Shown: positions 40,576 through 50,569 of the stretch, piece after piece
How positions within the stretch are numbered: the stretch's first letter is position 1
How the letters are laid out: the number at the start of each line of letters is the position of its first letter
DNA from: Actinomycetota bacterium
GTDB taxonomy: Bacteria > Actinomycetota > Thermoleophilia > Solirubrobacterales > Solirubrobacteraceae
NCBI GenBank assembly: GCA_018268595.1
Contig: JAFDWH010000026.1
Location: forward strand, 62,001 to 126,000
Reading direction: 5' to 3'
DNA: 64,000 nucleotides
The notes under the pieces: model-generated
The model's database searches: none
Told to the model about the DNA's origin: nothing
The model's input: the letters and a program-made list of their open reading frames with translations, nothing else
Translations under genes and position numbers: made by a program

Positions 40576-42020
40576 TCTCCACCGTCTCCCCGTCGATGAA
40601 GCGTGCGCTGGCCGGCGGCCTGCTGCTGGCGGCTGCGCTCGTCGTGCTCGTGCTCGGCACGGGCGCGTCGGGCGGTGGCGGCGGCACGTATCGCGTGCGC
40701 GCGATCTTCGACAGCGCGAGCTTCCTCGTGCCGGGGGAGGACGTGAAGGTCGCGGGCGTGAAGGTGGGGGCGATCGAGTCGCTCGACGTCACGCGCGCCA
40801 ACAAGGCGGCGATCGTCCTGCGCATCGACGACCCAGCGTTCCAGGACTTCAAGCGCGACGCGTTCTGCACGATCAGACTGCAGTCGCTGATCGGCGAGAA
40901 GTTCGTCGCGTGCGTGCCGACGCAGCCGAAGAGCGCGAACAGCGAGCCGGCGCCGTCACTGCGCCAGATCAAGGCCGGGCCGAACAAGGGGCAGTACCTG
41001 CTGCCGGTGACGAACACCTCGGCGCCCGTCGACCTGGACATGCTGAACAACATCATGCGGGAGCCGGAGCGCCAGCGCTTCGCGATCATCATCAACGAGC
41101 TGGGCGTCGGGCTGGCGGGCAACGGTAGAGAGCTGAACACGGTGATCCGCCGCGCGGACCCGGCGCTCTACCAGTTCGACAGAGTGCTGACGATCCTCGC
41201 GTCGCAGAACAGAGTGTTGGCGCGGCTGGCGACCGAGTCGGACGCCGCGCTCGCGCCGGTCGCGCAGCAGAGCCAGTCGATCAGCGACTTCATCGACAAG
41301 GCCGGGAGAACCGCGGCCGCCACCGCTGCGCGCGGCGACGCGCTGGAGCAGAACTTCGCGAAGTTCCCGGCGTTCCTCACGCAGCTCCGTCCCACGATGC
41401 GGCGGTTGGGCGAGTTCGCCTCGGCCGGCACGCCGGTGATGACCGACCTGCGCGCGGCGGCGCCGTCGATCAACACCGTGTTCAGGCAGCTCGGTCCGTT
41501 CAGCACCGCGGCGCTGCCGACCTTCCGCACCCTCGGCGACCTCGCCGACACCGGCAGAAAGGCGCTCCCCGCCGCCGAGCCGATCATCAGAGACATCCAC
41601 GGGTTCGCGACGGAGGCGAAGCCGTTTGCGGACGTGCTGGCGAGAGGGCTTGTGAACCTGAGAGACCAGCACGGGATCGAGCGGCTGCTGGACGTGATCC
41701 TGTACACGACGGGGACGTCGAACGGGTTCGACTCGCTGGGGCATTACCTGCGGACCTGGATCAAGGTGAACACCGACTGCTTCTTCTCCGTAAGACAGAG
41801 CGATTTCAACTGTCCGTCGACCTTCAACCAGAACGGAGCGGCGGCCTCCACCACGATCACGCCGCCGGCAGACGCGTTTGATGCATCGACCGCGAACACG
41901 AGCCAGTCGGGGTCGCTGGTCGACGCGCCGGCGTCGGCGTCGACCGGCGCGGCCGTGCCCAGCGCACCGGCCACCAACGGCGTCCTCAACTACCTCCTCG
42001 GCGGGAGCGGCGGAAGATGA
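40572..42020 (+). CDS. MCE-family protein 2
   Basis: 482 aa. N-terminal anchor ALAGGLLLAAALVVLVLG, MCE domain YRVRAIFDSASFLVPGEDVKVAGVKVGAIESL through IGEKFVACVP, and a long helical part (LDMLNNIMREPERQRFAII onward). The last 60 residues are rich in Ala, Ser and Thr and look disordered. The arrangement fits one of six subunits of a heteromeric Mce assembly. It overlaps its neighbours by four bases on both sides, so the six proteins are probably made in fixed proportion. Many AGA arginine codons. Confidence 0.9.
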   Translation: MISTVSPSMKRALAGGLLLAAALVVLVLGTGASGGGGGTYRVRAIFDSASFLVPGEDVKVAGVKVGAIESLDVTRANKAAIVLRIDDPAFQDFKRDAFCTIRLQSLIGEKFVACVPTQPKSANSEPAPSLRQIKAGPNKGQYLLPVTNTSAPVDLDMLNNIMREPERQRFAIIINELGVGLAGNGRELNTVIRRADPALYQFDRVLTILASQNRVLARLATESDAALAPVAQQSQSISDFIDKAGRTAAATAARGDALEQNFAKFPAFLTQLRPTMRRLGEFASAGTPVMTDLRAAAPSINTVFRQLGPFSTAALPTFRTLGDLADTGRKALPAAEPIIRDIHGFATEAKPFADVLARGLVNLRDQHGIERLLDVILYTTGTSNGFDSLGHYLRTWIKVNTDCFFSVRQSDFNCPSTFNQNGAAASTTITPPADAFDASTANTSQSGSLVDAPASASTGAAVPSAPATNGVLNYLLGGSGGR

Positions 42021-43468
42021 ACCGCCGAAGCACGTCCGTGGCCGCGAACCCCGTGCTGATCGGCGCGGCGACCGTGCTCGTCGTCATCGTCGCCGTCTTC
42101 CTCGCCTACAACGCGAACAACGGGCTGCCGTTCGTGCCGACGTACAACATCTGGCTCCAGATGCCGAACGCGTCGAACCTCGTCACCGGCAACGAGGTGC
42201 GGATCGGCGGCGACCGCGTCGGGATCATCGACAAGATCGAGCCGCAGACGCACAAGGACGGCAGCGTCACGGCAAGACTGCACGTGAAGCTGGAGACGAA
42301 CGTCAAGCCGCTGCCGGCCGACTCGACGGTGATCGTGCGCCCGCGCTCGACGATCGGCCTGAAGTACGTCGAGCTCACGCCCGGCCGCTCCTCGAGAGGC
42401 ATCCCCGAGGGCGGCACGCTGCCGCTCAGAAACGCGACGCCGAGACCGGTCGAGTTCGACGACTTCTTCTCGATGTTCGACAGACCCACGCGCGCGGCGA
42501 ACCAGGTGAACCTGCGCGAGTTCGGCGACGCGCTCGCGGGGCGCGGCACGAGCATCAACGAGGCAATCGTCGCGCTCGACCCGCTGACGAAGAACGCGAT
42601 CCCGGTCCTGAAGAACCTCGCCGACCCGCAGACGCGGCTCGGCCAGCTGTTCCAGGCGCTGGAGCAGACGGCGGCTGCGGTGGCGCCGGTCGGCGAGCAG
42701 CAGGGCCAGCTCTTCCGCAACCTCGCGACGACGTTCGACGCGTTCGACGCGATCGCGATCCCGTACCTGCAGGACACGATCAGCGGCGGTCCGGCGGCGC
42801 TCGACACGGCGATCCGCTCGTTCCCGATCGAGCGTCCGCTGCTCGCGAACGCCGCGGGCTTCTTCCGCGACCTGCAGCCGGGGGCGCGGGCGCTGCGCGC
42901 CTCCGCGCCGGCGCTCGCCACCGCGTTCGAAGTCGGCACGACGCAGGTGCGCCGCGCCGCGTCGCTCAACCACGAGCTGGCGCTGACGCTGAGATCGCTG
43001 CAGGACTTCGCGCAGGATCCGCAGGTGCCGCTCGGCATCCACGGCCTGCGGCACACGGTCGAGGCGCTGACGCCGACGGTGAACAACCTCGCGTTCGCGC
43101 AGCTCAACTGCAACTACATCGCGCTGCTGTTCAACAACGCGGCGAGCCTCGAGAGTCAGGGGACGTCGGAAGGCACGTGGATCCGGTCCATGCCTCTGGC
43201 GCTGCCGGACGGCGCGAACAGCGAGCTCGGGCCTTCATCTGCGCCGGCGGACGGCCCGGCTGGCGCAGCCGCGGTCGATGGAACTGCCAACCACCTTCAT
43301 GCAAACCCGTATCCCCTGGTAGGAGCGAAGGGACAGAACGGCATCTGCATGGCTGGTAACGAGAGATATCTCGACAACCAGCTCGTCATCGGAAACCCCG
43401 CCGGTCAATCGCCTCGGTCGACGGCGAGAGTGCCGGCGGTTCTCAACGATCTCCCTCCAGTCAGATGA
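42017..43468 (+). CDS. MCE-family protein 3
   Basis: 483 aa. Membrane anchor LIGAATVLVVIVAVFLAY, MCE domain YNIWLQMPNASNLVTGNEVRIGGDRVGII and the strand GLKYVELTPG, then a helical tunnel region up to about residue 370. A C-terminal tail with the cysteine GICMAGN follows. At least nine in-frame AGA arginine codons occur and I saw no AGG, which is characteristic of the resident genes here. Four-base overlaps occur on both sides. Confidence 0.9.
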   Translation: MNRRSTSVAANPVLIGAATVLVVIVAVFLAYNANNGLPFVPTYNIWLQMPNASNLVTGNEVRIGGDRVGIIDKIEPQTHKDGSVTARLHVKLETNVKPLPADSTVIVRPRSTIGLKYVELTPGRSSRGIPEGGTLPLRNATPRPVEFDDFFSMFDRPTRAANQVNLREFGDALAGRGTSINEAIVALDPLTKNAIPVLKNLADPQTRLGQLFQALEQTAAAVAPVGEQQGQLFRNLATTFDAFDAIAIPYLQDTISGGPAALDTAIRSFPIERPLLANAAGFFRDLQPGARALRASAPALATAFEVGTTQVRRAASLNHELALTLRSLQDFAQDPQVPLGIHGLRHTVEALTPTVNNLAFAQLNCNYIALLFNNAASLESQGTSEGTWIRSMPLALPDGANSELGPSSAPADGPAGAAAVDGTANHLHANPYPLVGAKGQNGICMAGNERYLDNQLVIGNPAGQSPRSTARVPAVLNDLPPVR

Positions 43469-45042
43469 CGCCTCGCGCTCGACACTCCGACACGCCTCAG
43501 CGCTGGACGCGCTTCCGCGTCGGCCTGCTCGCGATCGTGCTGATCGCGATCGGCGTCTACTTCGGCTTCACGAAGGACATCCCGTTCACGCACGGCTACT
43601 ACCTGCATGCCGTGTTCGAGTCCTCGAACAACCTCCGGCCCGGGTCGCCCGTGCGCATCGCGGGCGTGAACGTCGGCAAGGTCAAGAGCGTCGATCGTTA
43701 CAAGGACACGAACCTCACCGAGGTCACGATGGAGATCAACGGGGACGGCCTGCCGATCCATCGCGACGCGACGCTGAAGATCCGCCCGCGCATCTTCCTG
43801 GAGGGCAACTTCTTCGTCGACCTCAAGCCCGGCTCGCCGTCCGCTCCGAAGGTGCCGGACGGCGGCACGATCGGCTCGGCGCAGACCTCGACGCCGGTCC
43901 AGCTCGATCAGCTCCTCACGGCGCTCCAGTCCGACCAGCGCGCCGACCTTCAGACCGTCCTCCAGCAGTACGGCAAGGCGCTCGACTCGACGCCGACCGC
44001 ACAGCAGGATCTGACGCTCGACGCGGACGTGCGAGGGAAGACCGGCGCTCAGGGCCTGAACGGGTCGTACACCTACGGCGCCGACGCGCTCAAGGGCGGC
44101 GCGCTCGTCAACAGCGCGCTGCTCGGCACGCAGCCGCACGACCTCTCGCGGATGATCGCGGGCATCGCCCGCCTCACCACGGCGCTGCGCACGAGAGAGA
44201 GCGCCCTGCAGAGCCTGATCGTGAACTTCAACACGACCGCCGGCGCCTTCGCCGCGCAGAGCAGCGCGCTGACGCAGGCCGTCGGCCTGCTCGGACCGAC
44301 GGTCACCGCCGCCGACGCGGCGTTCAAGAGCCTCGACGCGTCGTTCCCGCCGACGCGCGCGTTCGCGCGCGAGTTCACGCCCGCGGTGCTGGAGACGCCC
44401 GCGACCGTCGAAGCCGCCTTCCCGTGGATCGCGCAGACGCGCGCACTGCTGCGTAGAGACGAGCTGGGCGGCCTGCTCGCGCAGCTCCAGCCGGCGACGG
44501 CCGACCTCGCGCGGTTGGAGGGCGAGTCGCTGACGTTCCTGCCACAGCTCGACACGGCCAACCGCTGCTTCGCGAGAACGATCATCCCCGCTGGGAACAT
44601 CGGCGTGAGAGACGGCGCCAACACCACTCGCCGCAGCGACGGCTCGATCGTCGAGAACTACAAGGAGTTCTGGTACACGATGGTCGGCCTTGCCGGCGAG
44701 GCCGCGAACTTCGATGGGAACGGCAGCACGATTCGCACCGGTCTGGGAGGCGGCTCCTGGCTGGTGAACTTCGGGAAGGTGGGTAGCAGCCCAGTAGCCG
44801 GCAACGCCGATTGGCAGCCGCTTGGCACGAGCCCGCTGTACCCGTCGACGCCTCCTCCCTACAAATTGAGAGCGCCGTGCTACCGCCAGGCGCTTCCGAA
44901 CGTGAACGGGCCGCAGGCGGGACCTGGCAAGGCCACGCCGAGCAGACAGATGCCCACTCCTGCAGCGCTTCCCGACCCCACGGTGAACACTTCGTCTTCG
45001 ACCGCGTCCACCACCAGTTCAGCGAGTGAGGCGACGCCGTGA
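43465..45042 (+). CDS. MCE-family protein 4
   Basis: 525 aa, the longest MCE protein of the operon. Anchor VGLLAIVLIAIGVYFGF, MCE domain YLHAVFESSNNLRPGSPVRIAGVNVGKVKSV to LEGNFFVDLKPG, then a region containing DQLLTALQSDQRADLQTVLQQYG and a helical stretch to about 400. The C-terminal part has the cysteine KLRAPCYRQ and a Ser/Thr-rich tail. It lacks the lipobox of mycobacterial MceE lipoproteins, as do the other five. Four-base overlaps on both sides. Confidence 0.9.
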   Translation: MTPRARHSDTPQRWTRFRVGLLAIVLIAIGVYFGFTKDIPFTHGYYLHAVFESSNNLRPGSPVRIAGVNVGKVKSVDRYKDTNLTEVTMEINGDGLPIHRDATLKIRPRIFLEGNFFVDLKPGSPSAPKVPDGGTIGSAQTSTPVQLDQLLTALQSDQRADLQTVLQQYGKALDSTPTAQQDLTLDADVRGKTGAQGLNGSYTYGADALKGGALVNSALLGTQPHDLSRMIAGIARLTTALRTRESALQSLIVNFNTTAGAFAAQSSALTQAVGLLGPTVTAADAAFKSLDASFPPTRAFAREFTPAVLETPATVEAAFPWIAQTRALLRRDELGGLLAQLQPATADLARLEGESLTFLPQLDTANRCFARTIIPAGNIGVRDGANTTRRSDGSIVENYKEFWYTMVGLAGEAANFDGNGSTIRTGLGGGSWLVNFGKVGSSPVAGNADWQPLGTSPLYPSTPPPYKLRAPCYRQALPNVNGPQAGPGKATPSRQMPTPAALPDPTVNTSSSTASTTSSASEATP

Positions 45043-46379
45043 CGACCGCGATCCGCAAGCACCTGCGCGACTTCATCGCGATCGTCGTGCTGGTCCTGAT
45101 CGCGGGCTTCGTTGGCCTCTACGTGCTCGCGCACCAGCGCACGACGCTGCCTGGCTGGGTGCCGATCTTCGGCAGAGACGTCTTCACGCTCAAGGGCGAG
45201 TTCGCGACCGCGCAGGCGATCACGCCGGGGCAGGGCCAGACGGTCGACATCGCCGGCGTCGAGGTCGGCCAGATCACCCAAGTGAACCTCGTCAACGGCC
45301 AAGCCATCGTCACGATGGAGCTGAAGCCGAAGTACGCGCATCGCATCTATCCGAACGCGACGATGCTGCTGCGACCGAAGACCGGCCTCAAGGACATGAT
45401 CGTCGAGCTGAATCCGGGCACGCCCTCTGGTGGCTCGGCGGTGAAGGACGGCTACACCGTGCCCGTCTCGAACACGCAGCCGGACGTGAACCTCGACGAG
45501 ATCCTCGCCGTCCTCGACGGCGACACGCGCACGTATCTCCAGATGCTGCTCAACGGGGCGGCGACGGGTCTGGAGAACAACGGCGGCAACCTCGCGCAGG
45601 TCTTCCGACGCTTCGAGCCGACCGCGCGCGACGCCGCCAAGTTCACGGGCCTGCTCTCCCAGCGCCGCCAGTACATCCGCCGCTCGATCCATAACTTCGG
45701 CGTCTTCACCAACGCGCTCGCGGCGCGCGACCAGCAGCTCGCGGCGTTCGTCGACAACTCGAACACGGTCTTCCAGCACTTCGCGAACCAGGACGCGAAC
45801 TTGCAGCGCACGATCGCGCTGCTGCCCGCGGCGCTGCGCGATACGAACCAGGCGCTCCGGCAGGCGGCGGCGTTCGCCGACCAGGCCGGCCCGGCGCTCG
45901 AAGCGCTGCGTCCGGGCGCCCGTGCGCTCGGACCCTCGCTTGTCGCGACGCGGCCGTTCCTGCGCGAGACAACGCCGATCATCCGCGATCAGTTGCGGCC
46001 GTTCACGAGAGTCGCGACGCCGGTCGTGAAGGAGATCCGGCCGGCGGCGTCCGCGTTCGCCGACGCGACGCCGAACCTCACGACGACGTTCAGAGTGCTG
46101 AACGCGTTCCTGAACGGGCTGGCCTACAACCCGCCGGGCAGCAGAGAGGGCTACCTCTTCTACCTGGCGTGGCTCAACCACGTGACGAACTCCCTCTTCT
46201 CGACGCAGGATGCCGAGGGGCCGATCCGGCGAGGCGTGCTCGTGGTCGGGTGCGGCGACCTCGACGGTGTCAACGGCGTGCGCAGACTCACCAAACTGCC
46301 GCTCCGGTACATCCCCGTGTGGCTGCTGACGCAGCTCGTCAACCTGCCGCTCGACTGCAAGACACTGCCGGGACGCTAA
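45039..46379 (+). CDS. MCE-family protein 5
   Basis: 446 aa. Anchor FIAIVVLVLIAGFVGLYVLA, MCE domain LKGEFATAQAITPGQGQTVDIAGVEVGQITQV with LKDMIVELNPG, then the helical tunnel region (LDEILAVLDGDTRTYLQMLL to about residue 350). A short C-terminal domain holds cysteines at VVGCGD and LDCKTL. It starts by overlap with protein 4 and is followed by a four-base gap and protein 6. No lipobox. Confidence 0.9.
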   Translation: MTTAIRKHLRDFIAIVVLVLIAGFVGLYVLAHQRTTLPGWVPIFGRDVFTLKGEFATAQAITPGQGQTVDIAGVEVGQITQVNLVNGQAIVTMELKPKYAHRIYPNATMLLRPKTGLKDMIVELNPGTPSGGSAVKDGYTVPVSNTQPDVNLDEILAVLDGDTRTYLQMLLNGAATGLENNGGNLAQVFRRFEPTARDAAKFTGLLSQRRQYIRRSIHNFGVFTNALAARDQQLAAFVDNSNTVFQHFANQDANLQRTIALLPAALRDTNQALRQAAAFADQAGPALEALRPGARALGPSLVATRPFLRETTPIIRDQLRPFTRVATPVVKEIRPAASAFADATPNLTTTFRVLNAFLNGLAYNPPGSREGYLFYLAWLNHVTNSLFSTQDAEGPIRRGVLVVGCGDLDGVNGVRRLTKLPLRYIPVWLLTQLVNLPLDCKTLPGR

Positions 46380-46383
46380 GGAC

Positions 46384-47931
46384 ATGCAGAAGCAAGCACC
46401 CACACTCGGACGCATCCTCGTCATGGCGGGCTTCGCGCTCTCGTGCTTCGGCCTGCTCCTGTACCTGTGGGTGTCGTTCGGCGGCGGCTTCCCGCTGAAG
46501 CCCAAGGGCTATCGCTTCCACATCCGCTTCGGAGAGGCGGCGCAGCTCGCGCAGCAGGCGGACGTGCGCATCTCCGGCGTGCCGGTCGGCAAGGTCGTCG
46601 CGCTCAGACTCGGCTCCGGCCGGACGACCGATGCAACGATCCAGCTCGACGAGCGCTACGCGCCGATCCCGAGAGACTCGCACGCGATCCTGCGCACGAA
46701 GACGCTGCTCGGCGAGACGTTCGTCGAGCTGACGCCCGGCCACAAGCAGGACGGCCTCCTGCCCGAGGGCGGCACGCTGCCCGACTCGCAGGTCTCGAAG
46801 ACCGTCGAGCTGGACGAGATCTTCCGCTCGCTCGACCCGCGCACGCGCCACTCCTTCCAGGTGTGGATGCAGTCACTCGCCGAGGGCATCCAAGGGCGCG
46901 GCGCCGACCTCAACGCGGCGTTCGGCAACCTCGCCCCGTTCGCGGAGGACACCAACACCCTGTTGGTCGACCTCGACCGCCAGCAGCAGGCGGTCCAGCA
47001 GCTCGTACGCAACACCGGCATCGTGTTCGACGCGCTCAGCAGACGCAGCGGCCAGCTCACCGGCCTGATCCGCAACTCGAACACGGTCTTCGGGACGATT
47101 GCCTCCCGCAACCAGCAATTGCAGGACACGTTCAAGGCGTTCCCGACGTTCGAGCATGAGTCGATCCTCACGCTGAACCGCCTCAACGAGTTCACGCGGA
47201 CCGCGAATCCGATCATCACGCAGCTCCGTCCGGTCGCGCGGCAGCTCACCCCGACGCTGCAGGCGGCCGGCCGGCTTGCGCCGTCGTTCCGTGACTTCTT
47301 CGTCAACCTCGGGCCGCTCATCACAGCGGCGAAGCCAGGGTTGCCGGCGTTCCGCAGATTCCTTGCGGATGCGCGCCCGGCGCTCGGGCAGCTCGACCCG
47401 TTCACGCGCAGCTTGAATCCATTCTTGAGCTACATCGCGGACTACCTGCCGGAGCTCGACGGGTTCGTCGGCAACATCGTCGCGGCGACACAGGGAACGA
47501 TCCTGGAAGGTAATGGGGACAAACCCACCCACTTCCTGCGCGCCGGAACGGTCTTCAGCCCCGAAGGCATGGCGCTCTATCCCCAGCGCCTCGCGACGAA
47601 CCGCCCCAACCCCTACCGCTTCCCCGGTCAGCTCAACGAGCTGAGAACCGGCCTGCCGGTCTTCGAGGACCGCCAGTGCGCGAGCGGGCCGCGTCCGGTG
47701 CCCCACTTCCCGTCGAACTTCGCGGACATCGTCGGCGGCATCTCACCGCTCGCGGCGAACTACATCCTCCAATTCGCCTTCCGCAACGACCCCAGAAACG
47801 TCCCCGCCCCCGCCTGCCGCGCACAGGGCCCGACGCCCGGCTTCGGCACCGACTTCCCGCACGTCGTCGCGCAGCCGCCGGGCGCGAACGCCAGCAGCAC
47901 GCGCACCGCCGGCACTGCCGGCTCGCCGTGA
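46384..47931 (+). CDS. MCE-family protein 6
   Basis: 515 aa. Anchor ILVMAGFALSCFGLLLYLWV, MCE domain YRFHIRFGEAAQLAQQADVRISGVPVGKVVAL and LLGETFVELTPG, then the helical region with the repeated theme of long heptad-like segments (LVDLDRQQQAVQQLV, FDALSRRSGQLTGLI). Cysteines near the C terminus (DRQCASG, APACRAQG) could pair. AAGGAC precedes ATG 46384. It is the last of six MCE subunits; one base separates it from the MMPL gene. Confidence 0.9.
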   Translation: MQKQAPTLGRILVMAGFALSCFGLLLYLWVSFGGGFPLKPKGYRFHIRFGEAAQLAQQADVRISGVPVGKVVALRLGSGRTTDATIQLDERYAPIPRDSHAILRTKTLLGETFVELTPGHKQDGLLPEGGTLPDSQVSKTVELDEIFRSLDPRTRHSFQVWMQSLAEGIQGRGADLNAAFGNLAPFAEDTNTLLVDLDRQQQAVQQLVRNTGIVFDALSRRSGQLTGLIRNSNTVFGTIASRNQQLQDTFKAFPTFEHESILTLNRLNEFTRTANPIITQLRPVARQLTPTLQAAGRLAPSFRDFFVNLGPLITAAKPGLPAFRRFLADARPALGQLDPFTRSLNPFLSYIADYLPELDGFVGNIVAATQGTILEGNGDKPTHFLRAGTVFSPEGMALYPQRLATNRPNPYRFPGQLNELRTGLPVFEDRQCASGPRPVPHFPSNFADIVGGISPLAANYILQFAFRNDPRNVPAPACRAQGPTPGFGTDFPHVVAQPPGANASSTRTAGTAGSP

Positions 47932-47932
47932 C

Positions 47933-50569
47933 ATGAGCGTGCGGGACGGGCTCGAGCGCGTCGCGCGGGCCGCCGCGGCCCGGCCGCTCCCCGTGCTGCT
48001 GACCGTCGCGCTGCTCGCCGTCGCCGGAGGCCTGCTCGCGCTGCGGCTGGAGCCCAGCACCGGGATCGACACGCTCGCGGGCCGCGACAGCGGCGCCTAC
48101 CGGGCGACGCAGGACTTCCACCGCCGCTTCGGCGACGACCCCGTCGTCGTGCTGATCGACGAGCGCGTCGCGAACCTCGTGCTGACGCCCGACCTCGGCC
48201 GCACGATCCGCCTGGAGGGCTGCCTCGGCGGCAACGTCCCGCACGGCGCCAGACCGTACGGCGGCGCGCGCAGCCCCTGCGCCAAGCTCGCCCAGCTCAA
48301 GCCGGTCAAGCTCGTCTACGGCCCCGGCACGTTCCTCAACGAGTCCGTGCGCGCCGTCCAGAACGCCGTCACCGCGCAGCTCCGCGCGATCCAGCAGCAG
48401 GTCGACGCCGCCCCCGCCGACCAGCGCGCGCTCGCGCAGGCGCAGGCGGCCGACGAGATCAAGCGGCTGTGGCTCGCCTCCGGAATCCAGGGCATCCCGC
48501 AGATCGACAGCAAGCCGTTCATCTCGCAGATCGTCTTCGACCCGGCCCGCGGCGCCGACGTCCCCAAGGCCCGCTTCGCCGCCCTCTTCCCGAGCAGGGA
48601 CGCCGCGCTGATCCAGTTGCGCCTGCGCCCGGACCTCACCCCGCACGAGCGCACGCAGGCGATCGAGCTGATCCGCCAGGCGACCCGCATGCCCCTCTTC
48701 AAGCTCAGAGGAGGCGGCCCCTACACCGTCTCCGGCGTGCCGGTCGTCACCGACGCGCTCGCCGGCAGCGTCACCGGCGGGATCGCCGCGCTGCTGATCG
48801 CGGCCGTCGTCGCGATGGCGCTCGCGCTCCTGCTGCTGTTCAAGGCGCGCCTGCGCCTGCTCCCGCTGCTCGTCGCGCTCGCCGCCGCCGGCATGACGTT
48901 CGGCGCGATGGCGCTCGCCGGCGCCGGCCTCACGATGGCTGCCCTCGCCGTGCTGCCCGTCCTGATCGGCCTCGCCGTCGACTACGCGATCCAGTTCCAG
49001 AGCCGCGTGGAGGAGCAGCGGGCGAACGGCGTCGAGGGGGCGGCGGCGGTGCAGGCAGCCGCGCGCTCCGGCACCCCGACGATCGCCACTGCCGCACTCG
49101 CGACGGGGGCCGGCTTCCTCGTCCTGTTGCTGTCGCCCATCCCGATGGTGCGCGGCTTCGGCGTGCTGCTCGTGATCGGCATCGGGATCGCGTTCGCCGT
49201 CGCGCTCGCGGCGGGATCGGCTGCGCTCGCACTGAGAGCGCCGAGCGGGCGGGTGGCGGCGCGGATGCACGTGCCCCGGTGGGCAGGCCGGCGTGCGCGC
49301 CTGGGTGGGTGGGTTCCGGTCCGTCAGGCCCCGTCCGCAGCAGCGTCGGTCCTGCGCCACATGCGCGCCGCGAGCGCCGGCGCGGGCGAGCTGATCGCCG
49401 ACACGGCCCGCGCGATCCTCAACGCCTCCCTGCGGAGGCCGGCCCGCGTCGTCGCCGTCGCCGCCGCGCTCGCGCTCGCCGGCTGGGTCGCCGACACCCA
49501 GACGCACGTCGTCTCCGACGTCCGCCAGCTCGTCCCGCAGACGATGCCGGCCCTGCGAGACCTCGACACGCTCCAGAGCAGAACGGCCTCCTCCGGCGAG
49601 ATCGACGTCCTCGTCGAGGGCAGGGACGTGACGACCCCGCAAAGCGTCGCCTGGATGACCGGCTACCAGCAGCGCGTGCTGAGACGCTTCGGCTACGACG
49701 AGGCGAGAGGCTGCCGCGCCGCCACGCTCTGCCCGGCCTTCTCGCTGCCCGACCTGCTGCAGGGCTCCGACGTCAGATCCCAGCGCGCGATCGACGCGCT
49801 CCTCAGGTCCGTCCCGCCCTACTTCTCGCAGGCGGTCCTCACGCGCCGGCACGACGCCGCGACGCTCGCGTTCGGGATCCGCCTGATGGACCTCGCGGAC
49901 CAGCAGCGCGCGATCGACACGATGCGCGCCGAGCTGAACCCGCCGCCGGGGATCAGCGCCCGCCTCGCCGGCACGCCCGTCATCGCCGCGCAGGCGAACG
50001 CGCAGCTCGCCTCCCCGTGGCGGCGCCTGCTGACGCTGCTGGCCGGCCTCGCGGCGGTCGCGCTCGTGCTGCTGGCCGTCTTCCGCCGCGCCGAGCGCGC
50101 GCTCGTGCCGCTCGCGCCGATCGCGCTCGCGACCGGCTGGTCGGCGCTCGTGCTGTTCGCGACGCGCGTCCCGCTCAACCCGATGTCGGCGACGCTCGGC
50201 GCGCTCGTGATCGCGATCTCGACCGAGTTCGCCGTGCTGCTGTCCGAGCGCTACCGCCAGGAGCGCGCCGGCGGGCACGACGTCGAGGCCGCGCTGCGGC
50301 GCACCTACCGCTCGACCGGCCGCGCCGTGCTGGCGTCCGGCGTGACCGCGATCGCCGGCTTCGGGGTCCTCGCCGTGTCGGACTTCCGCATGCTGCGCGA
50401 CTTCGGCATCGTCACGCTCGTGGACCTGACCGTCTCGCTGCTCGGCGTGCTGGTCGTGCTGCCGTCCGTGCTGGTGCTGGCCGAGCGGGGCGTGCTGCTG
50501 CGGCGGATCGCGCGGCTCGGCACGCGCCCGCGCGCCCGCGCCGAGACGCGCTCCGCGCCGGTCGCGTGA
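47933..50569 (+). CDS. MMPL/RND-family transporter
   Basis: 878 aa with the two-fold RND plan: helix 1 (LPVLLTVALLAVAGGLLAL), a large external domain, five clustered helices (GGIAALLIAAVVAMALALLLLF, MTFGAMALAGAGLTMAALAV, PVLIGLAVDYAIQFQSRV), then a second half with the same order ending VDLTVSLLGVLVVLPSVLVL. The motif GLAVDYAIQF carries the proton-relay-type Asp; the matching second-half residues are ISTEFAVLLSERY. Such proteins export lipids. Being inside the mce operon, it probably hands lipid to or from the Mce tunnel, as MmpL proteins do in mycobacteria (inference). Coupled to the next gene by a GTGA overlap. Confidence 0.88.
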   Translation: MSVRDGLERVARAAAARPLPVLLTVALLAVAGGLLALRLEPSTGIDTLAGRDSGAYRATQDFHRRFGDDPVVVLIDERVANLVLTPDLGRTIRLEGCLGGNVPHGARPYGGARSPCAKLAQLKPVKLVYGPGTFLNESVRAVQNAVTAQLRAIQQQVDAAPADQRALAQAQAADEIKRLWLASGIQGIPQIDSKPFISQIVFDPARGADVPKARFAALFPSRDAALIQLRLRPDLTPHERTQAIELIRQATRMPLFKLRGGGPYTVSGVPVVTDALAGSVTGGIAALLIAAVVAMALALLLLFKARLRLLPLLVALAAAGMTFGAMALAGAGLTMAALAVLPVLIGLAVDYAIQFQSRVEEQRANGVEGAAAVQAAARSGTPTIATAALATGAGFLVLLLSPIPMVRGFGVLLVIGIGIAFAVALAAGSAALALRAPSGRVAARMHVPRWAGRRARLGGWVPVRQAPSAAASVLRHMRAASAGAGELIADTARAILNASLRRPARVVAVAAALALAGWVADTQTHVVSDVRQLVPQTMPALRDLDTLQSRTASSGEIDVLVEGRDVTTPQSVAWMTGYQQRVLRRFGYDEARGCRAATLCPAFSLPDLLQGSDVRSQRAIDALLRSVPPYFSQAVLTRRHDAATLAFGIRLMDLADQQRAIDTMRAELNPPPGISARLAGTPVIAAQANAQLASPWRRLLTLLAGLAAVALVLLAVFRRAERALVPLAPIALATGWSALVLFATRVPLNPMSATLGALVIAISTEFAVLLSERYRQERAGGHDVEAALRRTYRSTGRAVLASGVTAIAGFGVLAVSDFRMLRDFGIVTLVDLTVSLLGVLVVLPSVLVLAERGVLLRRIARLGTRPRARAETRSAPVA